DNA from: Mesobacillus jeotgali
Lineage (GTDB): Bacteria > Bacillota > Bacilli > Bacillales > Cytobacillaceae
Direction of reading: 5' to 3'
Assembly (NCBI RefSeq): GCF_900166585.1
Contig: NZ_FVZC01000008.1
Coordinates: 62,001 to 126,000, forward strand
Length of the DNA: 64,000 nucleotides
Positions 15,554 to 23,050 of this stretch are shown here, one piece after another. Each line of letters starts with the position of its first letter. Position 1 is the first letter of the stretch. A program made the translations under genes and the position numbers. The notes beneath the pieces are model-generated. The model made no database searches and was not told the origin of the DNA. It saw only the letters and a list, made by a program, of their open reading frames with translations.

Positions 15554-17083
15554 TTAGTTACGAATCAAGTAATCAAATGCACCCAATGCTGCGGTTGCAC
15601 CTGATCCCATTGAAATGATGATCTGTTTGTATGCACTGTCCGTGCAGTCGCCAGCAGCGAATACGCCAGGAAGGTCTGTGGCACCGTGCTTGTCTACGAC
15701 AATCTCACCGAAGCGAGTACGCTCAAGCGTGTCACTAAGCCATTCTGTGTTCGGTACTAGGCCGATCTGGACGAATACACCTTGTAATTCAACATGATGT
15801 TCTTCACCTGATGCACGGTCAATGTACGTTATACCATTCACTTTGTCGGTACCGGTAATTTCACTTGTCTGTGCGTTTGTCACTACAGTGACATTCGGAA
15901 GGCTGTGAAGGCGGTCTTGCAGAACTGCATCAGCTTTGAGTTCAGGGTTGAACTCAATCACTGTCACATGTTTTACGATTCCGGCAAGGTCAATTGCTGC
16001 TTCAATACCAGAGTTTCCTCCGCCGATAACCGCAACGTCTTTTCCTTCGAACAACGGTCCATCACAGTGAGGGCAGTAGGCAACCCCTTTGTTCTTGAAC
16101 TCGGCTTCTCCTGGTACGTTGACATTCCGCCAGCGGGCTCCAGTTGAAATGATGACAGTTTTACTCTTAAGGACTGCGCCATTCTCAAGCTCAAGTTCAA
16201 TAAGGTCTTTCTTTTCCAAACGCTTGGCACGCTGCAAGTTCATGATATCGACACCATATTCTTTAACATGCTCTTCAAGGCTTGCAACAAGCTTTGGTCC
16301 TTCTGTATGCTTCACACTGATGAAGTTTTCAATGCCTAATGTATCCATAACTTGTCCGCCAAAGCGTTCGGCAACGATGCCTGTACGGATTCCTTTACGC
16401 GCTGCATAGATGGCTGCACTTGAACCAGCTGGGCCGCCTCCGACAACAAGGACATCATAAGGCTCCTTGTCATTCAGCTCAGATGTATCAGGGCCTGAAC
16501 CCATCTTCGCAAGGATCTCTTCAAGGGACATACGTCCGCTTCCGAATGGCTCGCCATTAAGGAATACTGTCGGTACTGCCATGACCTGCTTGCTTTCAAC
16601 TTCATCTTTAAAAGCGGCACCATCAATCATGACATGTGAAATGCCAGGATTCAAAATGCTCATCAGGTTAAGGGCTTGGACCACATCAGGACAGTTATGG
16701 CAGCTAAGGCTGACATAAGTTTCAAAACGATATTCTTCTTTGATGGCTTTTACCTGGTCAATGACTTTCTGGTCAACTTTAGGAGCTCTTCCGCTAACCT
16801 GCAGCAGAGCAAGAACTAATGAAGTGAATTCATGTCCTAAAGGGATACCTGCGAAAGTCACCCCAGTGTCTTCGCCGATACGGTTGACACTGAAACTAGG
16901 TGTTCTTTCTAATTCTGCATGCTCCACTTTAATTCGGGATGACATTGTCGCCAATTCATCTACTAAAGTCAGCATGTCACGTGATACATCATCCGATCCT
17001 GCGCTAACTTTAAGCAGCACATCGCCCTCCATCATCTGAAGATATTGGGCTAATTGTGCTTTTATTTCTGCATCTAATAACAT
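15554..17083 (-). CDS. ahpF: Alkyl hydroperoxide reductase subunit F
   Basis: A 509-residue flavoprotein that uses NADH to reduce AhpC. The N-terminal thioredoxin-like domain carries CHNC (C128, C131). The FAD fold begins at [20 protein letters not shown], the redox CPHC sits in [11 protein letters not shown] near residue 345, and the NADH loop is [14 protein letters not shown]. The C-terminal FAD motif is [16 protein letters not shown]. Length is standard. It lies 13 bp downstream of ahpC on the same strand, so the two form an operon driven from the PerR-type promoter upstream of ahpC. Confidence 0.98.
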   Translation of the reverse strand: MLLDAEIKAQLAQYLQMMEGDVLLKVSAGSDDVSRDMLTLVDELATMSSRIKVEHAELERTPSFSVNRIGEDTGVTFAGIPLGHEFTSLVLALLQVSGRAPKVDQKVIDQVKAIKEEYRFETYVSLSCHNCPDVVQALNLMSILNPGISHVMIDGAAFKDEVESKQVMAVPTVFLNGEPFGSGRMSLEEILAKMGSGPDTSELNDKEPYDVLVVGGGPAGSSAAIYAARKGIRTGIVAERFGGQVMDTLGIENFISVKHTEGPKLVASLEEHVKEYGVDIMNLQRAKRLEKKDLIELELENGAVLKSKTVIISTGARWRNVNVPGEAEFKNKGVAYCPHCDGPLFEGKDVAVIGGGNSGIEAAIDLAGIVKHVTVIEFNPELKADAVLQDRLHSLPNVTVVTNAQTSEITGTDKVNGITYIDRASGEEHHVELQGVFVQIGLVPNTEWLSDTLERTRFGEIVVDKHGATDLPGVFAAGDCTDSAYKQIIISMGSGATAALGAFDYLIRN

Positions 17084-17096
17084 GGGTAAGTACCCC

Positions 17097-17660
17097 TTAA
17101 ATCTTTCCTACAAGATCAAGGCTTGGCTTAAGTGTTGCTTCGCCTTCTTTCCATTTAGCAGGGCAAACTTCGCCTGGGTTGTTGCGTACATATTGTGCTG
17201 CTTTCAGCTTGCTGACTACCTGGCTAGCGTCACGGCCAATTCCGCCTGCATTGATTTCAACAGTCTGGATAACGCCGTCTGGATCGATGATGAAAGTTCC
17301 GCGCTCTGCAAGTCCATCTTCTTCGTTCAATACATCGAAGTTGCGAGAAATCTTCTGTGAAGGGTCCCCAATCATGATGTACTCGATTTTGCCGATTGCT
17401 TCTGAGTGGTCATGCCATGCTTTGTGAGTGAAGTGAGTATCAGTTGATACAGAATATACTTCCGCTCCCATTTCTTTTAGTGTTGCATATTGGTTCTGCA
17501 TGTCTTCAAGCTCAGTTGGGCATACGAATGTGAAGTCTGCTGGATAGAATACAACTACGCTCCACTTGCCTTTGAAGTTTTCTTCAGAAACAGTGATGAA
17601 TTCTCCGTTGTGGAATGCGTTTGCTGTGAATGGTAGAACTTGAGTACCGATTAATGCCAT
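17097..17660 (-). CDS. ahpC: Alkyl hydroperoxide reductase subunit C (peroxiredoxin)
   Basis: A 187-residue typical 2-Cys peroxiredoxin of the AhpC group. It reduces H2O2, organic peroxides and peroxynitrite in the cytosol, with AhpF as electron donor. The peroxidatic C47 lies in [13 protein letters not shown] and the resolving C166 in [15 protein letters not shown] precedes the start. It is the first gene of the ahpCF operon; a PerR/Fur-type palindrome lies about 80 bp upstream. Confidence 0.98.
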   Translation of the reverse strand: MALIGTQVLPFTANAFHNGEFITVSEENFKGKWSVVVFYPADFTFVCPTELEDMQNQYATLKEMGAEVYSVSTDTHFTHKAWHDHSEAIGKIEYIMIGDPSQKISRNFDVLNEEDGLAERGTFIIDPDGVIQTVEINAGGIGRDASQVVSKLKAAQYVRNNPGEVCPAKWKEGEATLKPSLDLVGKI

Positions 17661-17740
17661 GATTAATTTCCTCCTTAAATTTGGGTAAATTATTTTTTTT
17701 TAATAGTTAGCTGAATTAAATCAGTTAACTATTCGGTAAA

Positions 17741-17755
17741 CTAGAATTATTCTAA
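17741..17755 (-). promoter_or_regulatory. PerR-type box upstream of ahpC
   Basis: CTAGAAT-T-ATTCTAA is a 7-1-7 inverted repeat with one mismatch; on the coding strand it reads TTAGAATAATTCTAG, close to the PerR consensus TTATAATNATTATAA. PerR represses ahpCF in Bacillus and is relieved by peroxide. Confidence 0.75.
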
Positions 17756-18079
17756 TACAGTAACGATTATTATATAAATAACGGCCAGTGTCAAGTAAAA
17801 GGCCTCCAAATTACACCTTTAATATTTATTCCCATTGAGAGGGATGTTGATTCAGACTGTAAAAAAGCATATATAAACAGTGGTAATACTGGATAGTGGC
17901 ATTGAACAGAGACGATTAAGTCTAGAGCAATTAAATGAATACAATTTTTATTTAGCCTCTACTATTGAGAAAATAAATCGAAGAGACACATTTCAACATT
18001 CCCTTGAAAAATTTGTCTAAAACAAAAAATATCCTTCACCAGTCCGTATGTAATAAAGTATAGTTAGCTTATACAGAAA
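17756..18079. other. Intergenic region with a possible short remnant
   Basis: An open stretch from GTG 17880 to TAA 18018-18020 reads IEQRRLSLEQLNEYNFYLAS and onward for 46 residues in all, but no ribosome binding site precedes it. It may be a gene remnant or a small gene. Nothing else is evident. Confidence 0.25.
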
Positions 18080-19036
18080 GTGGATCCGGAGGCGAACATC
18101 ATTAAGAACTTCAGCCAAAAAGCCTTTTATCTTTTTTTCCTTCTGCCTGCTTTGATTCTAACCTTTATTCATGTCAAGATTCCGCAAGAATTGGAATGGA
18201 ATGTGTTTTTCTTCTTATGCATAATGGTGATTTTCGACAGGATCAATCTTAATGTGTTCGCTGGTTTTCGTTATTCGTTCTTCCATGTCATGTTATCGTT
18301 GATTATTTTTGACCGCTTTTCAGTTGTATATGGCTTCATTTATCTTTTGGTAGACAGCTTGTTTGCTATAATCTCCCGAAAAAGAGGGGATTTGAAGTCG
18401 ACAATTGCTTTGCTGTCGATGTATATCCTGATTATTATTGTCTGTAATGAATTTTATAATGAGTTCACAGACCAAACTTACACCGCTCGGTATCTCACAT
18501 TGATAATTATGCTGTTGTTAAGTATCATCTTAAAATACTTTTATGTATGGCTTGAAACAGGTGCTGTGACCAGTAAAATGTTCATTGACCGATTTGGCCC
18601 AATGACTTTTGAAGTCATGGTTATTTTTCCGATTCTGGCCTTTTTTGACCACATGAATGTAAATCTGGTTCTTATCCTTTTTCTCTCGTACTATACTTTT
18701 ATTGGTTTTCTGCACAGAAAGTTCATCACAGTCAATCAGAAGCATGTTGAATCGTTGATTTACAGAATTGAAAAAAGATATAGCATTCACGTACACACTC
18801 TAGATTTGAATTCGTTAAAAGGAATCTATCATCCTGCCAGGAAAATGATTTTCATTGATGAAAAGCTCGATTATCCAGAGCAGCTTCAGACGATTGTCCA
18901 TGAATTGCTTCATCACCAAACAAATAGGTTTCTTAAATTACCTGATATTATGGTGGAAATGATTATTACATTATTTGAGGCGATTCTTAGCTGGTACTAT
19001 ATCATCTCATATAAGCATGTCTCGAAAATAGACTAG
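18080..19036 (+). CDS. Polytopic membrane protein with an ImmA/IrrE-like metalloprotease domain
   Basis: A 318-residue protein. Residues about 15-215 contain seven or eight hydrophobic spans. A soluble domain follows (about 220-285): GIYHPARKMIFIDEKLDYPE, then QTIVHELLHHQ, where HELLH at 274-278 is an HEXXH zinc motif in the same order as in ImmA/IrrE (DUF955) proteases. A last hydrophobic segment ends the protein. The frame opens at GTG 18080 with only a weak AGAAAG, while GGAGG at 18088-18092 lies just ahead of in-frame ATC 18098 and ATT 18101, so the true start may be a rare ATT/ATC. An XRE regulator follows after 19 bp. ImmA cleaves the XRE repressor ImmR in ICEBs1, so proteolysis of the neighbour is a reasonable hypothesis. 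Confidence 0.65.
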   Translation: MDPEANIIKNFSQKAFYLFFLLPALILTFIHVKIPQELEWNVFFFLCIMVIFDRINLNVFAGFRYSFFHVMLSLIIFDRFSVVYGFIYLLVDSLFAIISRKRGDLKSTIALLSMYILIIIVCNEFYNEFTDQTYTARYLTLIIMLLLSIILKYFYVWLETGAVTSKMFIDRFGPMTFEVMVIFPILAFFDHMNVNLVLILFLSYYTFIGFLHRKFITVNQKHVESLIYRIEKRYSIHVHTLDLNSLKGIYHPARKMIFIDEKLDYPEQLQTIVHELLHHQTNRFLKLPDIMVEMIITLFEAILSWYYIISYKHVSKID

Positions 19037-19055
19037 AGGAAAAAGGGGAGTTTCT

Positions 19056-19394
19056 ATGTCCACGCCATTAGGCCAGGAATTAAGGAGATTGAGAAAGGAA
19101 AGAGGATTACGTCTTGAAGACGTAGCGAATGGAACAGGGATTACGCTGCAGTACTTAAGCATGCTTGAAAAAGGGGCAAGGAAGTCGGTTTCATTTGAAA
19201 TCATGTCGGATATTTCAAGGTTCTATGGAGTTCCACTTGATTATTTTGCTGCCTTCCTGAAAGAGGATGATTCAGAGCCTCTTACTGATGTAGAGATTAT
19301 GCTGTGGCAGGCAATCAATGAAAAAGTCCGTGATGAAATTTACTATAAAAAAGGAAAGTCCTTAAAGGATATCTTTTCAAAAGTATTAAAATAA
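19056..19394 (+). CDS. XRE-family transcriptional regulator
   Basis: A 112-residue protein with an N-terminal lambda-repressor-type helix-turn-helix (LGQELRRLRKERGLRLEDVA, then NGTGITLQYLSMLEKGARK) at about 4-45 and a short charged C-terminal extension. AAAAGGGGAG precedes ATG 19056. It sits 19 bp after the membrane metalloprotease gene on the same strand and a terminator follows immediately, so the two genes form a closed operon. It is a candidate substrate or partner of that protease. Target genes are unknown. Confidence 0.9.
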   Translation: MSTPLGQELRRLRKERGLRLEDVANGTGITLQYLSMLEKGARKSVSFEIMSDISRFYGVPLDYFAAFLKEDDSEPLTDVEIMLWQAINEKVRDEIYYKKGKSLKDIFSKVLK

Positions 19395-19395
19395 G

Positions 19396-19432
19396 AAGCG
19401 GCAGATCCTGCAGGGGTCTAGCCGCTTTTTTA
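19396..19432 (+). terminator. Terminator after the XRE gene
   Basis: AAGCGGC (19396-19402) pairs with GCCGCTT, with additional inner pairing AGATCC/GGGGTCT, followed by a T-run. Confidence 0.85.
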
Positions 19433-19490
19433 GGCTTACAATCCTGTATTCGTGAATACAATGGCTAAAAACGATAAAGGAAGTGTCATG

Positions 19491-20108
19491 ATGGCGATTT
19501 CTTTCCCGATAAGCATTCAAACGGTGAAAGTCAGCGGAGGCCCTAAAAGGACAGTCTACTTTCCAAGAGTCATAAATATGGCCAATCACGAGGTTGAAAG
19601 GATAATAAATCACAGCATCGTTTCCCAGGCACAGCAGCTTATTAACCAACAAATTGGAAATATGCCCTCGTCGGTTGAAGAAATGCTTGGTTACTATGAA
19701 ATTAAAAATAACCAGAGGGATGTCCTCAGTTTGTCTCAGCTAAATTATACTTATCACTATCACGCAGCGCATGGAATGACCTATATAAAATCGCTCACGT
19801 TTGATCTGCAAAGCGGGAAGGTTAGTGAGCTGAAGGATTTATTTAAGCCGGGGAGCGACTATGTTAAAAGGCTTTCAGACATTATTGGAAAACAAATAAA
19901 AAATCGTAATATCCAGCTTCTTGGAGACTTCAAGGGAATTCGCGAAAATCAGGACTTTTACATTGCCGATAAAAGTCTTGTTGTGTACTTCCAATTATAT
20001 GAAATCACTCCATACGTTTTTGGGTTTCCAATGTTTCTGATTTCTGTCTATGAGCTGGAGGATATTATTGATGAGAAGGGGCTTCTGGGGAAAATGGCAG
20101 GCGCATAA
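19491..20108 (+). CDS. DUF3298 (and DUF4163-like) domain protein
   Basis: A 205-residue protein. The N-terminal half (KRTVYFPRVINMANHEVERI) resembles DUF4163 and the C-terminal half (LTFDLQSGKVSELKDLFKPG then ...FQLYEITPYVFGFPMF) is a DUF3298 domain, the pair seen in the extracellular part of anti-sigma factor RsiV and in lysozyme-binding or stand-alone Bacillus proteins. Unlike RsiV there is no signal peptide or membrane span, so it would act in the cytoplasm. AAAGGAAG at 19477-19484 supports ATG 19491 (or 19488); the earlier ATG is unsupported. Ligand unknown. Confidence 0.75.
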   Translation: MAISFPISIQTVKVSGGPKRTVYFPRVINMANHEVERIINHSIVSQAQQLINQQIGNMPSSVEEMLGYYEIKNNQRDVLSLSQLNYTYHYHAAHGMTYIKSLTFDLQSGKVSELKDLFKPGSDYVKRLSDIIGKQIKNRNIQLLGDFKGIRENQDFYIADKSLVVYFQLYEITPYVFGFPMFLISVYELEDIIDEKGLLGKMAGA

Positions 20109-20172
20109 TGTCCCCAGATTAAAGTATAGTGTGTGCCGTGACAGGTTAGGATTTGCTGTATACAAATAGCAA

Positions 20173-20200
20173 AAAACCGCATCTCTTCAGATGCGGTTTT
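20173..20200. terminator. Bidirectional terminator
   Basis: A 12-bp perfect stem (20173-20184 with 20189-20200) and CTTC loop lie between the convergent DUF3298 and DAACS genes. Confidence 0.9.
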
Positions 20201-20204
20201 CTAT

Positions 20205-21434
20205 TTAACCAGCTGCTTCTGCTTTCTTTTCCGATTGATCAACGACTGCTGCTCCTACTACGTCTCCGACCACATTCGATGCGGTGCCAGCCATGCCGAT
20301 AATCGCATCAACCCCAGCAATCAGTGCAACGACTTCAAGGGGGAGGTCAAACATCGTCAACACTACAGACAGGGTGACGAGGCCTGCGGCAGGGATGCCT
20401 GCTGTCCCGATTGAAAGGAGTGTACCAACAAGTATGATTGTGACGAAATCGATTACAGAGAAGTTGGCTCCTGTGACATTGGCGGCAAAGACAATCGATG
20501 CACCCATCCGGAGTGCTCCGCCATCGGAGTTGAATACCGCTCCAAGCGGCAAACTGAAATTCACCATTTTTTCGGAAATGCCCGCCTTCTTTGCACTCTC
20601 GATCGCCACCGGCAGGGAAGCGATGCTGCTGGAAGTAAAGAAGGCTGTGGTATACGCATCCTTCGTATTAACGAAAAAGCTTTTGACCGGAATCTTGAAT
20701 AGCTTGAGAGTGCCACTATAGACAAAAACCCAGAGAATAATAATCCCCAGATAAAATACCGCTGTAAATTCAAGCAGCGAAGTTAATGTATCCCACCCCT
20801 GGGTTCCAAAAGTGGAGGCGCTAATTGAAAAAATACCAATTGGCGCGTACAGAAGGACGCCTTTTAAAATCCTGAAGAACAGTTCATTTGCTGCCTCAGA
20901 TAAAGTTTGCAGCTGTGCTCCGAATTGCTGGATTTTATCCTCATGCGAAAACCTCATGCCTGAAATAGTAAATCCAATGATAATAGCGAGGAAAAGAATC
21001 GCCATTAGGTTCCCGGAGGTAAAAGCAGAAAAGAAGTTATCCGGAACGATATTGAAGATGACATCAGATATGGAGGGTGTCGCGGGCTTTTCCACCTCTG
21101 TATTTGGGAGTGACAGGGAATTCCCCGGATTGATCAAAAGGGCAAGCCCCAGACCAATCAGAACCGCAGCTGCCGTTGTCGCCCCATAATATAGAATCAG
21201 CTTTCCGCCTGTCCTTCCAAGCTGCGTGGGATTCATTTGATTGACTGCCAGTACAACGGTCAGGAAAACAACCGGTGTCGCAATCAAGTTAAGAAGCTTG
21301 ATCAACAGCGTCCCAAAAGGTGTGAATACCTCCGCTTCCGCTCCCATTAAAACACCAGCGAAAATACCAAGGACAAAGCCAATGGTCATTTTTAAAATAA
21401 ACGATGAATTTTTATATGTATTCCAAAGATTCAC
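20205..21434 (-). CDS. Dicarboxylate/amino acid:cation symporter (DAACS family)
   Basis: A 409-residue membrane transporter of the GltP/DctA/GltPh type with about eight transmembrane helices and two re-entrant loops. The family signature is present: the serine-rich HP1 loop AFFTSSSIASLPVAIESAKK, FSLPLGAVFNSDGGALRMGA and the C-terminal HP2/TM8 region AGVDAIIGMAGTASNVVGDV. It imports glutamate, aspartate or C4-dicarboxylates with H+ or Na+. Inside TM7, NSDGG replaces the usual NMDGT, so substrate or cation preference may differ. Its own transcription unit. Confidence 0.9.
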   Translation of the reverse strand: MNLWNTYKNSSFILKMTIGFVLGIFAGVLMGAEAEVFTPFGTLLIKLLNLIATPVVFLTVVLAVNQMNPTQLGRTGGKLILYYGATTAAAVLIGLGLALLINPGNSLSLPNTEVEKPATPSISDVIFNIVPDNFFSAFTSGNLMAILFLAIIIGFTISGMRFSHEDKIQQFGAQLQTLSEAANELFFRILKGVLLYAPIGIFSISASTFGTQGWDTLTSLLEFTAVFYLGIIILWVFVYSGTLKLFKIPVKSFFVNTKDAYTTAFFTSSSIASLPVAIESAKKAGISEKMVNFSLPLGAVFNSDGGALRMGASIVFAANVTGANFSVIDFVTIILVGTLLSIGTAGIPAAGLVTLSVVLTMFDLPLEVVALIAGVDAIIGMAGTASNVVGDVVGAAVVDQSEKKAEAAG

Positions 21435-21575
21435 TTGTTGTACCGCCTCTTTTTATAATATAACTCTGTGAAAAGACATAAAACCTCCACATATAAATAA
21501 AACTACACCTGTTTCAGAAATGAGACAATAGATTGTTTCATACAAGGTATGATTTAAATTCTATATTTAGGATGA

Positions 21576-21622
21576 AAAAATAAAAAGACTTTGAGCACAA
21601 GGGGAACAAGTACGCAAAGTCT
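21576..21622 (-). terminator. Terminator after the DUF3231 gene
   Basis: Arms 21586-21593 and 21615-21622 form an 8-bp stem; the minus strand then runs into TTTTTATTTTTT. Confidence 0.7.
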
Positions 21623-21657
21623 GGTAAATATTATTTTTTATTGGAATAAAAATGGTG

Positions 21658-22650
21658 TTATCCCTTCCGATTGAACACCTGCGGCGGCTGTTCGAGCCAT
21701 TTTTCGGTTATGGTCAGCAGCAGGCCTTTTCCATAAAACTTTTTCATCAGGTTGGAGATTACGGTGAATTTGGTGACAATATCAGACCTTAAGCTGGAGG
21801 TCAAGGCCTGGTTAATCATAATGAAGCAAAACATCCCAAGGCAAGTATTCACGAAAAATAGCATCAGTTTATCAGAAAAAGGTGAATTCTTCACTTCAAA
21901 GAAGTTGAAATCTCCGGAAGCTGAATAAGGGATATTTTCTTTATTAAAAGTATCCTCAAGCGTATCGAGTACTTTATTGAGTGCGACAACTCCTTTGCTG
22001 AAATGTTGTTTTACTTCCTTATCACTAGCGAGCTTACTAAAAGATAATAGGACCATTTTTGAAAAGCGCGCTCGATGGAGGATTCTTGATAGGTTTGCGA
22101 TTTCCGCTGCATTTACAGGCCTGGAGCCTCCGAATAAGCCATTGAGATACTTGATTTCACCTGCCATGTCAATGGTATGGTCCATTGCTACCTGTGGAGA
22201 TTTCAGGAAGATTCCCTTCTGCAGCATCAAATTAGTGATTTCCTTCTGCAATTGGAGTGTGAATTGAATCGCCCCTTGAAAATAATCTATGGTATCCTTC
22301 CGTGTGCAATCCGGCAAAGCGCTTGGATAAGTTATAAGTGATAGCATGGAAATATCATGGCAAATATATAATATAAAAGTATCGGAAAAAACCTTTTCAA
22401 CGTCCAGCCTGACATCCTTTTCTGTAAATCCCAGCGGTACCGTGAGATTCTCTTTTAAAAAAATATCCTTCAGGTCGTTCAGGCTTTTCTCAGAAAAAAC
22501 GACCATTTTTTCTACAATCGTTTTCACTTCCATATCATGTGTTGTCTCATAGAAATATTGATAAAACCGTAATTCCATACTGCTTTTCAAGTATGATGAC
22601 CATATATTCGAAATTTCTGTTGAGGTTAAACCCACATTTGTTTCCCCCAT
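21658..22650 (-). CDS. DUF3231 family protein (tandem ferritin-like halves)
   Basis: A 330-residue, almost all-helical protein. Two similar halves each start with a segment of the type LTSTEISNIWSSYLKSSMEL or AAEIANLSRILHRARFSKMV, followed by a helix hairpin with H/E-rich positions, the layout of DUF3231. These are abundant, uncharacterised Bacillus proteins, sometimes linked to spores or stress. Two hydrophobic stretches occur (near 82-105 and 255-280) but the protein is probably soluble. Single gene, read towards the DAACS gene but ending in its own terminator. Confidence 0.85.
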   Translation of the reverse strand: MGETNVGLTSTEISNIWSSYLKSSMELRFYQYFYETTHDMEVKTIVEKMVVFSEKSLNDLKDIFLKENLTVPLGFTEKDVRLDVEKVFSDTFILYICHDISMLSLITYPSALPDCTRKDTIDYFQGAIQFTLQLQKEITNLMLQKGIFLKSPQVAMDHTIDMAGEIKYLNGLFGGSRPVNAAEIANLSRILHRARFSKMVLLSFSKLASDKEVKQHFSKGVVALNKVLDTLEDTFNKENIPYSASGDFNFFEVKNSPFSDKLMLFFVNTCLGMFCFIMINQALTSSLRSDIVTKFTVISNLMKKFYGKGLLLTITEKWLEQPPQVFNRKG

Positions 22651-22780
22651 CCACGAGTCACTCCTTTCCCGTTATTGTTTGTCTTTATTAGATATTTATT
22701 ACAAAAAATAGGTAGTTTTCATCACACTCACATAGAAACCACTTGTTACAGGGCATACTTTTTCAAAAGGAGGTTTTTTA

Positions 22781-22930
22781 ATGAGAAAGTTTTTAATCAT
22801 GTTCTTAATGGCAGTTTCAATGTTCTCTGTTACAGGCTGCGGCAATGATGCACCTCCTGAAGAAGATGAACAGCTCGAAGATGTTGAAGAAGAAGATGAA
22901 ATTGGCGATGGAGAAGTTGATGATGAATAG
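22781..22930 (+). CDS. Tiny acidic lipoprotein
   Basis: A 49-residue product: a lipoprotein signal peptide ending in the lipobox VTGC (Cys at about 20), followed by a 29-residue tail made almost entirely of Glu and Asp. AAAAGGAGGT at about 22765-22774 provides a very strong ribosome binding site and a perfect terminator follows, so it is a genuine small gene. It should be anchored on the outer face of the membrane, offering a dense negative charge. A role in cation binding or as a spacer is speculation. It sits alone upstream of the RND pump gene. Confidence 0.85.
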   Translation: MRKFLIMFLMAVSMFSVTGCGNDAPPEEDEQLEDVEEEDEIGDGEVDDE

Positions 22931-22936
22931 ATTTGC

Positions 22937-22966
22937 AAGCCCGCTTTAATTATAAAGCGGGTTTTA
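22937..22966 (+). terminator. Terminator after the small lipoprotein
   Basis: A 12-bp stem (22937-22948 with 22953-22964) followed by T residues. Confidence 0.85.
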
Positions 22967-22982
22967 CTTTGTGCATCTATGA

Positions 22983-23011
22983 TTGACAAATGACCGGTCA
23001 GTCACTAACAT
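22983..23011 (+). promoter_or_regulatory. RND pump promoter with an embedded TetR-type operator
   Basis: TTGACA (22983-22988), 17-bp spacer and TAACAT (23006-23011) form a good sigma-A promoter. The spacer contains the perfect palindrome TGACCGGTCA (22991-23000) continued by GTCA, the typical operator of TetR regulators of Bacillus RND pumps (YerO controls swrC in B. subtilis). Confidence 0.7.
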
Positions 23012-23050
23012 TAGAATGTGTAAAAATGAAAAATTAAGGTAGGTGCAGCA

